Numbered from the stretch's first letter, positions 24,429 through 32,832 are shown. The stretch is 64,000 bases of DNA from Streptomyces eurythermus (GCF_014649115.1 NZ_BMSK01000001.1:285416-349415), one strand, 5' to 3'. Notes: a model not told the origin generated them from the letters alone. A program made the numbers and translations.

Positions 24429-25539
24429 GCAGGGTCGCCGGGCTGCCGCCGTTGGCCTCGTAGCCCGCGACCGCCAGTGCGCGGTGGAGGGCGAACGCGG
24501 CGGCCGGGTCCTCGGACAGGGTCCACGGCAGCGCGCCCACATGCCCGTCGACGTGTATGAGCTGGTCCATGGCCTCCGCCCAGCGCTCGGCGCGGACCAG
24601 GAAGAAGACCAGCAGATGCCGGACGTGGGGGAGGGTCGGGTCGTCGGGGCCGGCCGAGTGCACCGCGTGCAGCGCGCCGTGGATCGCCTTGGCGACGACC
24701 TCGCTCTGGTAGAAGCTCGCGACCAGGTTCACCTCCGGGAGGTGCTCGAAGACCGCGAACAGCGGCAGCGCGGCGAGCAGCGAGCCCTCCGGGGCGCGGG
24801 CCGCCGCGCTCTGCGCGAAGGAGTACGCCTGCTCACGGGAGCCGTGCCACTTCTCGCACCAGTAGTGCAGCGCGGCCAGATGCGCGCCCATGTGATACGG
24901 GGCCCGGTCGAGGATCTTGGCCCACAGCTGCTCGAACTCGGCGTGCGGATAGGCCAGCCCGCGTGCGACGGACAGCTCTATGACGTACGGCACCGGGTCT
25001 CCGGGCGCCAGCAGGGCGGCCTCCGCGCAGGTCTTGCGGGCCTCCTCCATGATGATCCGGAACTCGTCCGTGCCCGGCGTCGCCGTCCGCCAGGCCTGCT
25101 GCACCAGGAACTCCGCGTGCACGGCGGCACCGCCCGCGTCCTTGGGCTTCTCGGCCCGCCACACCCGCAGCCACTGGCCGCCCGGCGTCTCGTGCACCCC
25201 GCCCGGCCGCTGCCGCAGCTCCAGCGCGGCGGCGCCGGCGAAGGCCTGCACCCGCTGCCAGCGCAGCTCGCCCTCGGCCTCGGTGCCGGCCAGCAACTGG
25301 GCGGCGGCCCGGTAGTCCTGCGTACGCTGCACCAGCTCCAGGGTCTCAAGCAGGTCCTGGTCCGGGCCGGGCAGGCGCACGTCCAGCTCCTCCTCGCGCA
25401 GGAAGCCGTAGGCCGCCGGGTCGGCGGCGTCCGGGTGTCCCGCCGGAACCCGCTGGATCCCGCCGCGCCCGCGCCGCAGAACCGGGAGCAGGACGAGGCT
25501 CAGCACGAGCAGCGCCATCAGCAGCCAGAGAATCGCCAT
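24421..25539 (-). CDS. Membrane-anchored helical-repeat (TPR-like) protein, paralogue B
   Basis: 372 residues from ATG 25539, where a single transmembrane helix (MAILWLLMALLVLSLVLLPV) begins; an open frame further upstream lacks features. The helical body shares RAPYHMGAHLAALHYWCEKW, a following hGS motif and the closing DGHVGALPW with paralogue A at 21095-22219, indicating an old tandem duplication around the M48 gene. The N-terminal third differs between the paralogues. The function is unknown; a shared role with the M48 protease is an inference from context. It reads away from metB, leaving a 177-base divergent promoter region. Confidence 0.8.
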   Translation of the reverse strand: MAILWLLMALLVLSLVLLPVLRRGRGGIQRVPAGHPDAADPAAYGFLREEELDVRLPGPDQDLLETLELVQRTQDYRAAAQLLAGTEAEGELRWQRVQAFAGAAALELRQRPGGVHETPGGQWLRVWRAEKPKDAGGAAVHAEFLVQQAWRTATPGTDEFRIIMEEARKTCAEAALLAPGDPVPYVIELSVARGLAYPHAEFEQLWAKILDRAPYHMGAHLAALHYWCEKWHGSREQAYSFAQSAAARAPEGSLLAALPLFAVFEHLPEVNLVASFYQSEVVAKAIHGALHAVHSAGPDDPTLPHVRHLLVFFLVRAERWAEAMDQLIHVDGHVGALPWTLSEDPAAAFALHRALAVAGYEANGGSPATLPG

Positions 25540-25716
25540 GTCCCAAGCGAACCAGACCCCGCCGACAATTGGCGAACCCCGCCGCGATCCTGTGGAAAAC
25601 TCTCGATCAGAGCATGACAGCAACTCCGGTCACACCGTGACAGCAACATTGCAGAACCTGGCGAACACCTCTCGCCGGGCGTCAGGAACCGGCCGGGCGC
25701 ATTACGCTCGATGCAC

Positions 25717-26871
25717 ATGAGCGACAGGCACATCAGCGACCACTTCGAGACCCTCGCAATCCACGCGGGCAACACCGCGGACCCCCTGACCGGCGCGGTC
25801 GTCCCGCCGATCTACCAGGTTTCGACCTACAAGCAGGACGGCGTCGGCGGGCTGCGCGGCGGCTACGAGTACAGCCGCAGCGCCAACCCGACCCGGACCG
25901 CCCTGGAGGAGAACCTCGCCGCGCTGGACGGCGGTCGCCGAGGCCTCGCCTTCGCGTCCGGCCTGGCGGCCGAGGACACGCTGCTGCGTACGCTCCTCGG
26001 CCCGGGTGACCACGTGGTGATCCCGGACGACGCCTACGGCGGCACCTTCCGGCTCTTCGCCAAGGTGGCCACCCGCTGGGGCGTGGAGTGGTCCGTCGCC
26101 GACACCTCCGACCCGGCCGCCGTACGGGCCGCGATCACGCCGAAGACGAAGGCCGTCTGGGTGGAGACCCCCTCCAACCCGCTCCTCGGCATCACCGACA
26201 TCGCCGCCGTCGCCCAGGTCGCCCACGACGCGGGCGTGAAGCTCGTCGTCGACAACACCTTCGCCACCCCCTACCTCCAGCAGCCGCTGGCACTCGGCGC
26301 GGACGTCGTCGTGTACTCGCTCACGAAGTACATGGGCGGCCACTCGGACGTGGTCGGCGGTGCGCTGGTCGTCGCCGACCAGGCGCTGGGCGAGGAGCTG
26401 GCCTACCACCAGAACGCGATGGGCGCCGTGGCCGGCCCCTTCGACTCCTGGCTGGTGCTGCGCGGCACCAAGACCCTCGCGGTGCGCATGGACCGGCACG
26501 GCGAGAACGCCACGAAGGTCGCCGACATGCTGACCCGGCACCCGCGCGTGACGCAGGTGTACTACCCGGGCCTGCCCGACCACCCCGGCCACGAGGTCGC
26601 CGCCAAGCAGATGAGGTCGTTCGGCGGCATGGTGTCGTTCCGCGTCGCGGGCGGCGAGGAGGCCGCGCTGGAGGTGTGCGCCCGTACCAAGGTGTTCACC
26701 CTCGGCGAGTCCCTCGGCGGTGTCGAGTCCCTGATCGAGCACCCCGGCCGGATGACGCACGCCTCCGTGGCCGGCTCCCAGCTGGAGGTCCCCGCCGACC
26801 TGGTGCGCCTGTCCGTCGGCATCGAGAACGTCGATGACCTGCTGGAGGACCTCAAGCAGGCCCTCGGCTAG
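25717..26871 (+). CDS. metB: Cystathionine gamma-synthase
   Basis: 384 residues from ATG 25717. A PLP enzyme of the Cys/Met-metabolism family; Lys204 in VVYSLTKYMGGHSD binds PLP, and the ETPSNPLLGITDI and GESLGGVESLIEHP blocks are intact. It joins O-acylated homoserine and cysteine to cystathionine on the way to methionine, although members of this family in Streptomyces may also have lyase activity. An alternative ATG lies at 25711. No Shine-Dalgarno is visible, but TACGCT (25703-25708) sits eight bases before the ATG, so a leaderless transcript is likely. It ends in a palindrome GGTCACCGGCCGGTGACC (26879-26896) shared with the convergent gene. Confidence 0.94.
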   Translation: MSDRHISDHFETLAIHAGNTADPLTGAVVPPIYQVSTYKQDGVGGLRGGYEYSRSANPTRTALEENLAALDGGRRGLAFASGLAAEDTLLRTLLGPGDHVVIPDDAYGGTFRLFAKVATRWGVEWSVADTSDPAAVRAAITPKTKAVWVETPSNPLLGITDIAAVAQVAHDAGVKLVVDNTFATPYLQQPLALGADVVVYSLTKYMGGHSDVVGGALVVADQALGEELAYHQNAMGAVAGPFDSWLVLRGTKTLAVRMDRHGENATKVADMLTRHPRVTQVYYPGLPDHPGHEVAAKQMRSFGGMVSFRVAGGEEAALEVCARTKVFTLGESLGGVESLIEHPGRMTHASVAGSQLEVPADLVRLSVGIENVDDLLEDLKQALG

Positions 26872-26880
26872 CGACCGGGG

Positions 26881-27470
26881 TCACCGGCCGGTGACCGGCG
26901 GACTCGTCCGCGAGGGCGACTCCGCCCACGGGCGGGCCTCGGCCGCCCACACGGTGAACGCGAGGACCGCCGCGCACGCCAGCAGCCACAGCGCCCGCCG
27001 CGCGAGCCGCCGGCGCCGCAGCAGACGGTCCCCGCGGAGCACCGCGTCCGCGTACAGCTCGGGCGGCACCGGCGCCACGGCCCGCTCCATGACCGCGCGC
27101 ACGGCGGCCTCCCGTTCCCCCCGCCTCACCAGGGCCTCCAGCACCGGCCGGGCGGGGGCGACGGCGCCACCGCCCCGCCCGCCGGCCCGGCCGGCCGTAC
27201 GGCACCGTCCAGGGGCCCGGGTGGCGGCGGTACGACGGCGCCGTCCGGGAGCCGAGGTGGCGGTACGGCGGCGCCGTCCGTGGGGCTGGGTGGAGGTACG
27301 GCGGCGCCGTCCGTGGGGCCGGGTGGCGGTACTGCGGCACCGTCCGCGGGCCTCCCCGCGGTCAGGCACGCGCGCGTAGGGCGACGCGCCCGCTCCGCCG
27401 CGCGTTTCGCACCACCCGCGGCAGCACATTCCCCCACCGGCCTGGGCAAGCCCCCGGCGCCGCCGGTCAT
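26881..27470 (-). pseudogene. Frameshifted gene coupled to the sigma-like gene; membrane-helix C-terminus
   Basis: An ATG at 27470 overlaps the TGA of the upstream sigma-like gene (ATGA), as in coupled pairs. Its frame reads MTGGAGGLPRPVGE and then Pro-rich repeats, but stops at 27126. A second frame holds the clearly protein-like C-terminus: PVLEALVRRGEREAAVRAV, a basic stretch LLRRRRLARR, one transmembrane helix and a short tail ending at 26881. Shifting one base near 27130-27190 (a run of G and C) joins them into a protein of about 195 residues. The break may be real or a sequencing or assembly error. The topology resembles anti-sigma-type membrane partners, but no anti-sigma domain is seen. 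Confidence 0.55.
27205..27339 (-). repeat. 33-bp tandem repeat (minisatellite) encoding Pro-rich 11-residue units
   Basis: Units beginning CCGTCC occur at 27205 (36 bases), 27241, 27274 and 27307 (33 bases each), with a partial unit after 27340. On the minus strand each encodes a variant of PTDGAAVPPP. Slippage in this tract could explain the nearby frame change in the host gene. Confidence 0.8.
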
Positions 27471-27970
27471 GACGGGGCCGCCTTCGCGGCCGTCCGGACC
27501 GCCGAAGCCGCCCGGGCAGGGTGCAGCACGGTCGCCGTCGCGCGTTCGCAGATGGTGTGGACGCGTTCCGCCGGCAGACCGAGCAGCGCGGCCGTCTGTT
27601 CCTCGGCCACCCCCTCGTAGATCCGCAGGACCAGCACCAGCCGCTCCCGGGGGGTGAGCGCGGCGAGCGGCCCGCGCGGACCGGGCCGGGCATGGCCGAA
27701 GGCGCCGTGGGGGTGCCAGGTGGTGTGCGCGAAGCGAGTGGCGAGGTACTGGCGGGCACAGTCGTACGGGTCCTCGCCGCGCAGCCGGTCCCAGCGGGCG
27801 TAGGTGTGGGCCAGGGCGAGTGTCAGCAGGCGTCGCGCGCGCGGGTTGGCGTCCGGTGCCTCAGCGGTGAGCAGCGTGGCCGCGTGCAGCAGGCGCCCCG
27901 CCGCGCCCGCCACGAACGCCTCGAACTCCAGGGCCCGGCGCTCACCGCGGGCCGGCTGCCGATCACGCAC
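27467..27970 (-). CDS. ECF sigma-factor-like protein (SigE-family type)
   Basis: 167 residues, GTG start with GGGGGGAGG four to five bases upstream. The C-terminal LTPRERLVLVLRIYEGVAEE followed by QTAALLGLP matches sigma region 4 with a helix-turn-helix, and the N-terminal half (FEAFVAGAAGRLLHAATLLT, with a later RARRLLTLALAHTYARWDRL) is a diverged region 2. The canonical region-2 core-binding and -10 recognition residues are poorly conserved, so it may not be an active sigma factor. It is translationally coupled (ATGA) to a frameshifted membrane-protein gene, the place where an anti-sigma factor is often found. Confidence 0.7.
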   Translation of the reverse strand: MRDRQPARGERRALEFEAFVAGAAGRLLHAATLLTAEAPDANPRARRLLTLALAHTYARWDRLRGEDPYDCARQYLATRFAHTTWHPHGAFGHARPGPRGPLAALTPRERLVLVLRIYEGVAEEQTAALLGLPAERVHTICERATATVLHPARAASAVRTAAKAAPS

Positions 27971-28069
27971 CGCGCCTCCCCCCGACGGGGCCCGTCCGGA
28001 CCCGGTCTCATATCAAGCCAGGGGCGGCCCGGGGTCAAGACGTCGGACCCCTCCGGTGCGACGCGCGGC

Positions 28070-28570
28070 TCAGGAGGCCGAGGGCTGTTCCGCCGCCGGA
28101 ACGCCCTGCACCGCCATCCGCGCGGAGAGCGCGTGATTGAAGCGGGTCAGGAGCGTGCAGAACTGCTCGCGCTCCTCCGGCGCCCAGTCGTGTGTCAGCT
28201 CGGCCATGAGCTGACGCCGGGACGAGCGCACCTCCTCCAGCCGGGCGGCGCCGCGCGGCGACAGCTGGAGCACCACCGCCCGCCCGTCCTCCGGGTGCGA
28301 GGTGCGCTTGACCAGGCCGGTGTCGACCAGGGGCGCCACCTGCCGGGTGACCGTGGAGGAGTCGATGCCCATGCTCGCCGCGAGCGCCTTGACCCCCATC
28401 GGGCCTTCCTTGTCGAGGCGGTTGAGCAGCAGATACGCGGCACGGTCCATGGAGTTGCGCACCTGGCCCAAGCCGCCGAGCCGCGTCTGCTCGGCACGGC
28501 GGGCGAACAGCGCCACCTCGTGCTGGAGGGTGTCGAGAAGACCGGTGTCACCGACGGTCGTCATGTCCAT
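28070..28570 (-). CDS. MarR-family transcriptional regulator
   Basis: 166 residues. The winged helix-turn-helix is clear (MGVKALAASMGIDSSTVTRQ, VAPLVDTGLVKRTSHPEDGR), with N- and C-terminal dimerisation helices. The ATG at 28570 (MDMTTVGDTG) is chosen from several because AGGA lies six bases before it; ATGs at 28576 and 28594 are possible. It is divergent from the threonine dehydratase gene, and an inverted repeat in the gap (28696-28720) is a candidate operator. MarR regulators usually repress their own and neighbouring genes and respond to small phenolic or oxidative signals; the ligand is unknown. Confidence 0.88.
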   Translation of the reverse strand: MDMTTVGDTGLLDTLQHEVALFARRAEQTRLGGLGQVRNSMDRAAYLLLNRLDKEGPMGVKALAASMGIDSSTVTRQVAPLVDTGLVKRTSHPEDGRAVVLQLSPRGAARLEEVRSSRRQLMAELTHDWAPEEREQFCTLLTRFNHALSARMAVQGVPAAEQPSAS

Positions 28571-28695
28571 CGACATTCCTGGTGTTGTGGGCATGGCCGG
28601 AGGCTCACTTCATGAGGGCTGCTGGGTTGGGGGACAGGGTACGCGGCCGGGAGCGGCGCCGTACCGGCGCTGTGCGAACCGGTCTCGCAGCTTGG

Positions 28696-28720
28696 TCACA
28701 TCCGGCGTGCGCAAATGTGA
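28696..28720. promoter_or_regulatory. TCACAT-N13-ATGTGA inverted repeat
   Basis: A perfect 6-bp inverted repeat (28696-28701 and 28715-28720) in the marR-ilvA divergent gap, 18 bases before the ilvA start. Its position in both promoters suits a MarR-type operator, though MarR half-sites are usually closer together. Confidence 0.35.
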
Positions 28721-28737
28721 ACTGCGATGCTGGTGAT

Positions 28738-29967
28738 ATGAGCTACCGCACGGCCGACTCCTTGCGTTCCGTCACCCTCGACGATGTGCGCGGTGCCCGG
28801 AAGATGCTGTCGGGCGTGGCCCGGGTGACCGCGCTTGAGGGCAGCCGGTACCTGTCCCGGCTGGTCGGCGCGCCGGTGCACCTGAAGTGCGAGAACCTCC
28901 AGCGGACCGGCTCGTTCAAGTTGCGCGGCGCCTATGTGCGGATCGCCGGGCTGCTGCCGGAGGAGCGGGCCGCCGGTGTGGTGGCCGCGAGCGCCGGCAA
29001 CCACGCGCAGGGCGTGGCGCTGGCCTCCTCGCTGCTTGGCGTGCACGCCACGGTGTTCATGCCGCAGGGCGCCCCGCTGCCGAAGGTGAGCGCGACCCGG
29101 GACTACGGCGCCGAGGTGCGCCTGCACGGCCAGGTGGTCGACGAGACACTGGCCGCCGCCGAGGAGTACGCGGCCCGGACCGGCGCGGTGTTCATCCATC
29201 CCTTCGACCACCCGGACGTGATCGCCGGGCAGGGCACGGTCGGCCTGGAGATCCTGGAGCAGTGCCCCGAGGCGCGCACGATAGTCGTCGGCATGGGCGG
29301 CGGCGGGCTCGCGGCCGGGATCGCGGTGGCGGTCAAGGCGCTGCGGCCGGACGTCCGGATCATCGGCGTGCAGGCGGAGGGCGCCGCCTGCTACCCGCCC
29401 TCGCTGGCCGCCGGGCACCCGGTGTCGCTGCGGAACCCGGCGACGATGGCCGACGGCATCAGGGTGGGACGGCCCGGCGTGGTGCCGTTCGGGATCGTCG
29501 GCGAGCTGGTCGACGAGGTGCGCACGGTCAGCGAGGACGAGTTGTCGGCGGCGCTGCTGCTCTGCCTGGAGCGGGCCAAGCTGGTCGTGGAGCCGGCCGG
29601 GGCCAGCCCGGTCGCCGCGCTGCTCGCCGCGCCGGAGACCTTCGAGGGACCGGTCGTCGCGGTGCTCTCCGGCGGCAACGTCGATCCGGTGCTGATGCAG
29701 CGCGTGCTGCGGCACGGCATGGCCGCGCAGGGCCGTTACCTGGCCGTACGGCTACGGCTGACGGACCGGCCGGGCGCGCTCGCCACGCTTCTCGGGGTGC
29801 TGTCGGCGGCCGACGCCAACGTCCTCGACGTGAGCCACGTCCGCACCGACCCGCGCCTCGGGCTCACCGAGGCGGAGGTGGAGCTGCACCTGGAGACCAA
29901 GGGCCCGGCGCACTGCGCGGAGCTCGGCCGGGCCCTGCGGGACGCCGGTTACACGGTCATCGCCTGA
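28738..29967 (+). CDS. ilvA: Threonine ammonia-lyase (threonine dehydratase)
   Basis: 409 residues. PLP binds Lys61 in RTGSFKLRGAY; the glycine-rich phosphate loop is VVGMGGGGLAAG and SAGNHAQGVA is the other family motif. A C-terminal ACT domain (about residues 335-409: LTDRPGALATLLGVLSAADA) marks the allosteric or ACT-containing catabolic-type enzyme. It deaminates threonine to 2-oxobutanoate for isoleucine and for propionyl-CoA precursors. The ATG at 28738 is used; an upstream open frame has no protein character. There is no strong Shine-Dalgarno. Divergent marR may regulate it. Confidence 0.94.
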   Translation: MSYRTADSLRSVTLDDVRGARKMLSGVARVTALEGSRYLSRLVGAPVHLKCENLQRTGSFKLRGAYVRIAGLLPEERAAGVVAASAGNHAQGVALASSLLGVHATVFMPQGAPLPKVSATRDYGAEVRLHGQVVDETLAAAEEYAARTGAVFIHPFDHPDVIAGQGTVGLEILEQCPEARTIVVGMGGGGLAAGIAVAVKALRPDVRIIGVQAEGAACYPPSLAAGHPVSLRNPATMADGIRVGRPGVVPFGIVGELVDEVRTVSEDELSAALLLCLERAKLVVEPAGASPVAALLAAPETFEGPVVAVLSGGNVDPVLMQRVLRHGMAAQGRYLAVRLRLTDRPGALATLLGVLSAADANVLDVSHVRTDPRLGLTEAEVELHLETKGPAHCAELGRALRDAGYTVIA

Positions 29968-30036
29968 CATCCGGCGGCCGGTCATCCGGCATCCGACGGC
30001 CAACCACCCTTTCGGGTGAAGCCTCTTGAGGGACGC

Positions 30037-30057
30037 GATACATCGCGTTACGGTATC
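30037..30057 (+). promoter_or_regulatory. Operator candidate upstream of the ABC exporter
   Basis: GATAC (30037-30041) and GTATC (30053-30057) form an inverted repeat around ATCGCGTTACG, embedded in CGCGATACATCGCGTTACGG. Ladders of GATACATCGCG type resemble operators of PadR/TetR regulators at multidrug-exporter genes, but no such regulator is adjacent. The site is about 150 bases upstream of the ATPase gene. Confidence 0.4.
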
Positions 30058-30201
30058 TCGTGTGGTCGCCGGGCTGCCTGTCGGCACCCGCGTGAGACGT
30101 CGCCCGCGCCGGTGCGGAAAAAAGGGGGCGCGGCCGGGCGAATACACCTAGCTTTTGCGAAGAGTCCGTCCCCGAAAATCCCCGACGAGGTGGAGACAGA
30201 C

Positions 30202-31212
30202 ATGCCAGGGGCCATCTATGCCGAAGGTCTGGTGAAGACCTTCGGCGACGTAAGGGCACTGGACGGCGTCGACCTGGACGTGCCCGAGGGCACCGTCCTC
30301 GGCCTGCTCGGGCCGAACGGCGCCGGCAAGACGACGACGGTCCGCTGCCTGACGACGCTGCTGCGCCCCGACAGCGGCAAGGCGGTCGTCGCGGGCGTGG
30401 ACGTGCTGCGCCACCCCGACGCCGTGCGCCGCTCCATAGGCCTGTCCGGCCAGTTCGCGGCGGTGGACGAGTATCTGACCGGCCGGGAGAACCTGCAGAT
30501 GGTCGGGCAGCTGTACCAGATGAGGGCGAAGGCGGCCAAGGCCCGCGCGGCGGAGCTGCTGGAGCAGTTCCACCTCGCGGACGCCGCCGACCGCCCCGCC
30601 AAGACCTACTCCGGAGGCATGCGCCGCCGGCTGGACCTCGCCGCCGCCCTCGTGGTCTCCCCGCCGGTGATGTTCATGGACGAACCGACGACGGGCCTCG
30701 ACCCGCGCAACCGCCAGCAGCTGTGGGAGGTCATCAAGCAACTGGTCTCCGGGGGTACGACACTGCTGCTCACCACGCAGTACCTGGAGGAGGCCGACCA
30801 TCTGGCCCATGACATCGCGGTCGTCGACCACGGCCGGGTCATCGCCCAGGGCACCTCCGACCAGCTCAAGGCCCGCACCGGCGGCGAGCGCGTCGAGGTC
30901 GTGGTGCAGGACCGGGAGCGCATCGCGACCGCGGCGGAGGTGCTGCGCAACCTCGGCAAGGGCGAGACCACGGTCGAGGAGCACACCCGCCGGCTCACGG
31001 TGCCCGTCAGCGGCGGCGCCAAGCTGCTCGCCGAGATCATCCGCGAGCTGGACACCCGCGGGATCGGGATAGACGACATCGGGCTGCGCCGCCCCACCCT
31101 CGACGACGTCTTCCTGTCCCTGACGGGACACGCGGCCGAGAGCGCCGACCAGGACCGGTCGGAGGCCCCGCACCAGCAGAAGGAACGGAACGGCAAGGAG
31201 GCCGTGAAATGA
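30202..31212 (+). CDS. DrrA-type ABC transporter ATP-binding protein
   Basis: 336 residues from ATG 30202, seven bases after GGTGGAG; an open frame back to 30016 runs over the leader and is rejected. Walker A is GPNGAGKT, the signature YSGGMRRRLD and Walker B VMFMDEPTTGLD. The C-terminal ~100 residues carry the extra domain of daunorubicin-resistance ATPases. With the membrane protein it overlaps (ATGA at 31209) it forms an ABC-2 exporter that would pump a hydrophobic drug or lipid-like compound out of the cell. The substrate is unknown and no antibiotic cluster is nearby. Confidence 0.94.
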   Translation: MPGAIYAEGLVKTFGDVRALDGVDLDVPEGTVLGLLGPNGAGKTTTVRCLTTLLRPDSGKAVVAGVDVLRHPDAVRRSIGLSGQFAAVDEYLTGRENLQMVGQLYQMRAKAAKARAAELLEQFHLADAADRPAKTYSGGMRRRLDLAAALVVSPPVMFMDEPTTGLDPRNRQQLWEVIKQLVSGGTTLLLTTQYLEEADHLAHDIAVVDHGRVIAQGTSDQLKARTGGERVEVVVQDRERIATAAEVLRNLGKGETTVEEHTRRLTVPVSGGAKLLAEIIRELDTRGIGIDDIGLRRPTLDDVFLSLTGHAAESADQDRSEAPHQQKERNGKEAVK

Positions 31213-32066
31213 GCGCCGTCACCGACGCCGCACCCGCCCCCGCACCCGGCAACGCCGTCGGCCGGTCCGTCCGGGACTCGCTGATCGTCGCCCGGCGTAA
31301 CTTGATTCGCATGTCCAGGATCCCCGAAATGTTAATTTTCGGGCTGATCCAGCCGATCATGTTCGTGGTGCTGTTCACCTATGTGTTCGGCGGTTCCATG
31401 AAGATCGGCGCCAGCACCAGCGCGCTCGACTACAAGAACTTCCTGATGGCCGGCATCTTCGCGCAGACCGTCACCTTCGCGACCGCGGGCGCCGGTGCCG
31501 GCATCGCCGACGACATGCACAAGGGGCTCATCGACCGCTTCCGCTCCCTGCCCATGGCGCGCGGTGCGGTGCTGACCGGCCGCACCCTCGCCGACCTGGT
31601 GCAGACGGCGCTCACCGTGCTGGTCCTCGCGATCGTCGCGTTGCTCGTCGGCTGGCGGACCGGCTCCGACGGCGACACGAACCCCGGCCGCGTCCTCGCC
31701 GCGTTCGGGCTGCTGCTCCTGCTCGGCTACGCGTTCACCTGGATCGGCGCGCTGATCGGCCTGAGCGTGCGCACCCCGGAGGCGGCCACCTCCGGCGGGC
31801 TCGTGTGGCTCTTCCCGGTCACCTTCCTCTCCAACGCGTTCGTGGACACCGCCAACATGACGCCCTGGCTGCGCCACATAGCCGAGTGGAACCCGTTCAG
31901 CGCCACCGTCCAGGCGGCCCGCGTCCTGTTCGCCAACCCCGGGCAGTCCGCCTCGGGCGCCTGGCCGATGCAGCACCCGGTGTGGGCCTCGCTGATCTAC
32001 TCGGTCCTGATCGTCGTCGTCTTCCGCACCCTCGCGGTGCGCAAGTACCGCTCCGCGACCGCCTGA
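31209..32066 (+). CDS. DrrB-type ABC-2 transporter permease (contains a TTA codon)
   Basis: 285 residues; the start overlaps the ATPase stop (ATGA). Six transmembrane helices are apparent and the ABC-2 signature region FLSNAFVDTANMTPWLRHIAEWNPFS is conserved. It forms the membrane channel for the DrrA-type ATPase. Residue 42 (PEMLIF) is encoded by TTA at 31332-31334, a codon read by the bldA tRNA in Streptomyces, so full translation may wait for development. A strong terminator follows between it and convergent greA. Confidence 0.93.
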   Translation: MSAVTDAAPAPAPGNAVGRSVRDSLIVARRNLIRMSRIPEMLIFGLIQPIMFVVLFTYVFGGSMKIGASTSALDYKNFLMAGIFAQTVTFATAGAGAGIADDMHKGLIDRFRSLPMARGAVLTGRTLADLVQTALTVLVLAIVALLVGWRTGSDGDTNPGRVLAAFGLLLLLGYAFTWIGALIGLSVRTPEAATSGGLVWLFPVTFLSNAFVDTANMTPWLRHIAEWNPFSATVQAARVLFANPGQSASGAWPMQHPVWASLIYSVLIVVVFRTLAVRKYRSATA

Positions 32067-32119
32067 CCACCGGCCCGGCGGCGGGCACGGGTCCGCTCCC
32101 CGGGCCCGCACATGACAAA

Positions 32120-32150
32120 GCCCCCGGCCGCCCCGAAGGGGGCCGGGGGC
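32120..32150. terminator. Bidirectional terminator between the ABC permease and greA
   Basis: GCCCCCGGCC (32120-32129) pairs with GGCCGGGGGC (32141-32150) around an 11-base loop that can pair further (CCCC/GGGG). AAAG precedes it, giving U-rich character in the greA direction. Confidence 0.88.
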
Positions 32151-32173
32151 CCGAGGCGGACCAGTGGCCGGGG

Positions 32174-32671
32174 TCAGCTCGTGTAGGGCTCGGCCTTCAG
32201 GATCCGCACGGAGGCCTTCTTGCCGTTGGGCAGCTCGTACTCCGCGTCCTCACCGACCTTGTGGCCGATGACGCCCGCGCCCAGCGGGGACTGCGGGGAG
32301 TAGGTCTCGATGTCGGTGCTCGCGTACTCGCGGGAGGCGAGCAGGAACGTCAGCGTGTCGTCCTCGTCACCGTCGAAGGCGATCGTGACGACCATGCCCG
32401 GGGCGACGGCACCGTTCGCGGCCGGCGGCTCGCCGACCTTGGCGTTCTCGAGGAGCTGGGTCAGCTGGCGCACACGCAGCTCCTGCTTGCCCTGCTCCTC
32501 CTTGGCCGCGTGGTACCCGCCGTTCTCGCGCAGGTCGCCCTCCTCACGCGCAGCCGCGATCTTGGCGGCGATCTCCGTGCGCGCAGGACCAGTAAGGTAC
32601 TCAAGCTCGTCCTTGAGCTTGTTGTACGCCTCCTGGGTCAGCCAGGTGACGTTCTCGCTGGTCTGGGTCAC
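32174..32671 (-). CDS. greA: Transcription elongation factor GreA
   Basis: 165 residues. The N-terminal coiled coil ends in the acidic tip loop (AAREEGDLRENGGYHAAKEE), which enters the RNA polymerase secondary channel and stimulates cleavage of backtracked transcripts; the C-terminal FKBP-like domain has YSPQSPLGAGVIGHKVGE. The GTG at 32671 (VTQTSENVTWLTQEAY) is fixed by GAGGAG six bases upstream and by homologue N-termini. A SigR-type promoter motif lies 135 bases upstream (32807-32832), suggesting thiol-stress induction. Confidence 0.96.
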   Translation of the reverse strand: MTQTSENVTWLTQEAYNKLKDELEYLTGPARTEIAAKIAAAREEGDLRENGGYHAAKEEQGKQELRVRQLTQLLENAKVGEPPAANGAVAPGMVVTIAFDGDEDDTLTFLLASREYASTDIETYSPQSPLGAGVIGHKVGEDAEYELPNGKKASVRILKAEPYTS

Positions 32672-32806
32672 AGGGTGCTCCTCGTCGGTACTGGGAATAC
32701 AAAGCATCGCCCTACCCAGAAGAATGTTCCCTCATGGATGGGCGAAACCACGAGCCTAACAATTCATGGGCGAAAGGGGGAGGACATAAGCCGTGTAAAT
32801 CTCATC

Positions 32807-32832
32807 AACGCAGGTCAGGAGCCGCGTATTCC
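32807..32832 (-). promoter_or_regulatory. SigR promoter motif upstream of greA
   Basis: On the minus strand GGAAT (32832-32828), 18 bases, GTT (32809-32807): an exact match to the SigR consensus. It lies between the DUF4307 gene and greA and points at greA, with a predicted leader of about 130 bases. Confidence 0.65.

Noticed and set aside
30016..30201. Longer start for the ABC ATPase
   Set aside because: The extension has no ABC character and would cover a likely operator; ATG 30202 has a well-placed GGTGGAG.
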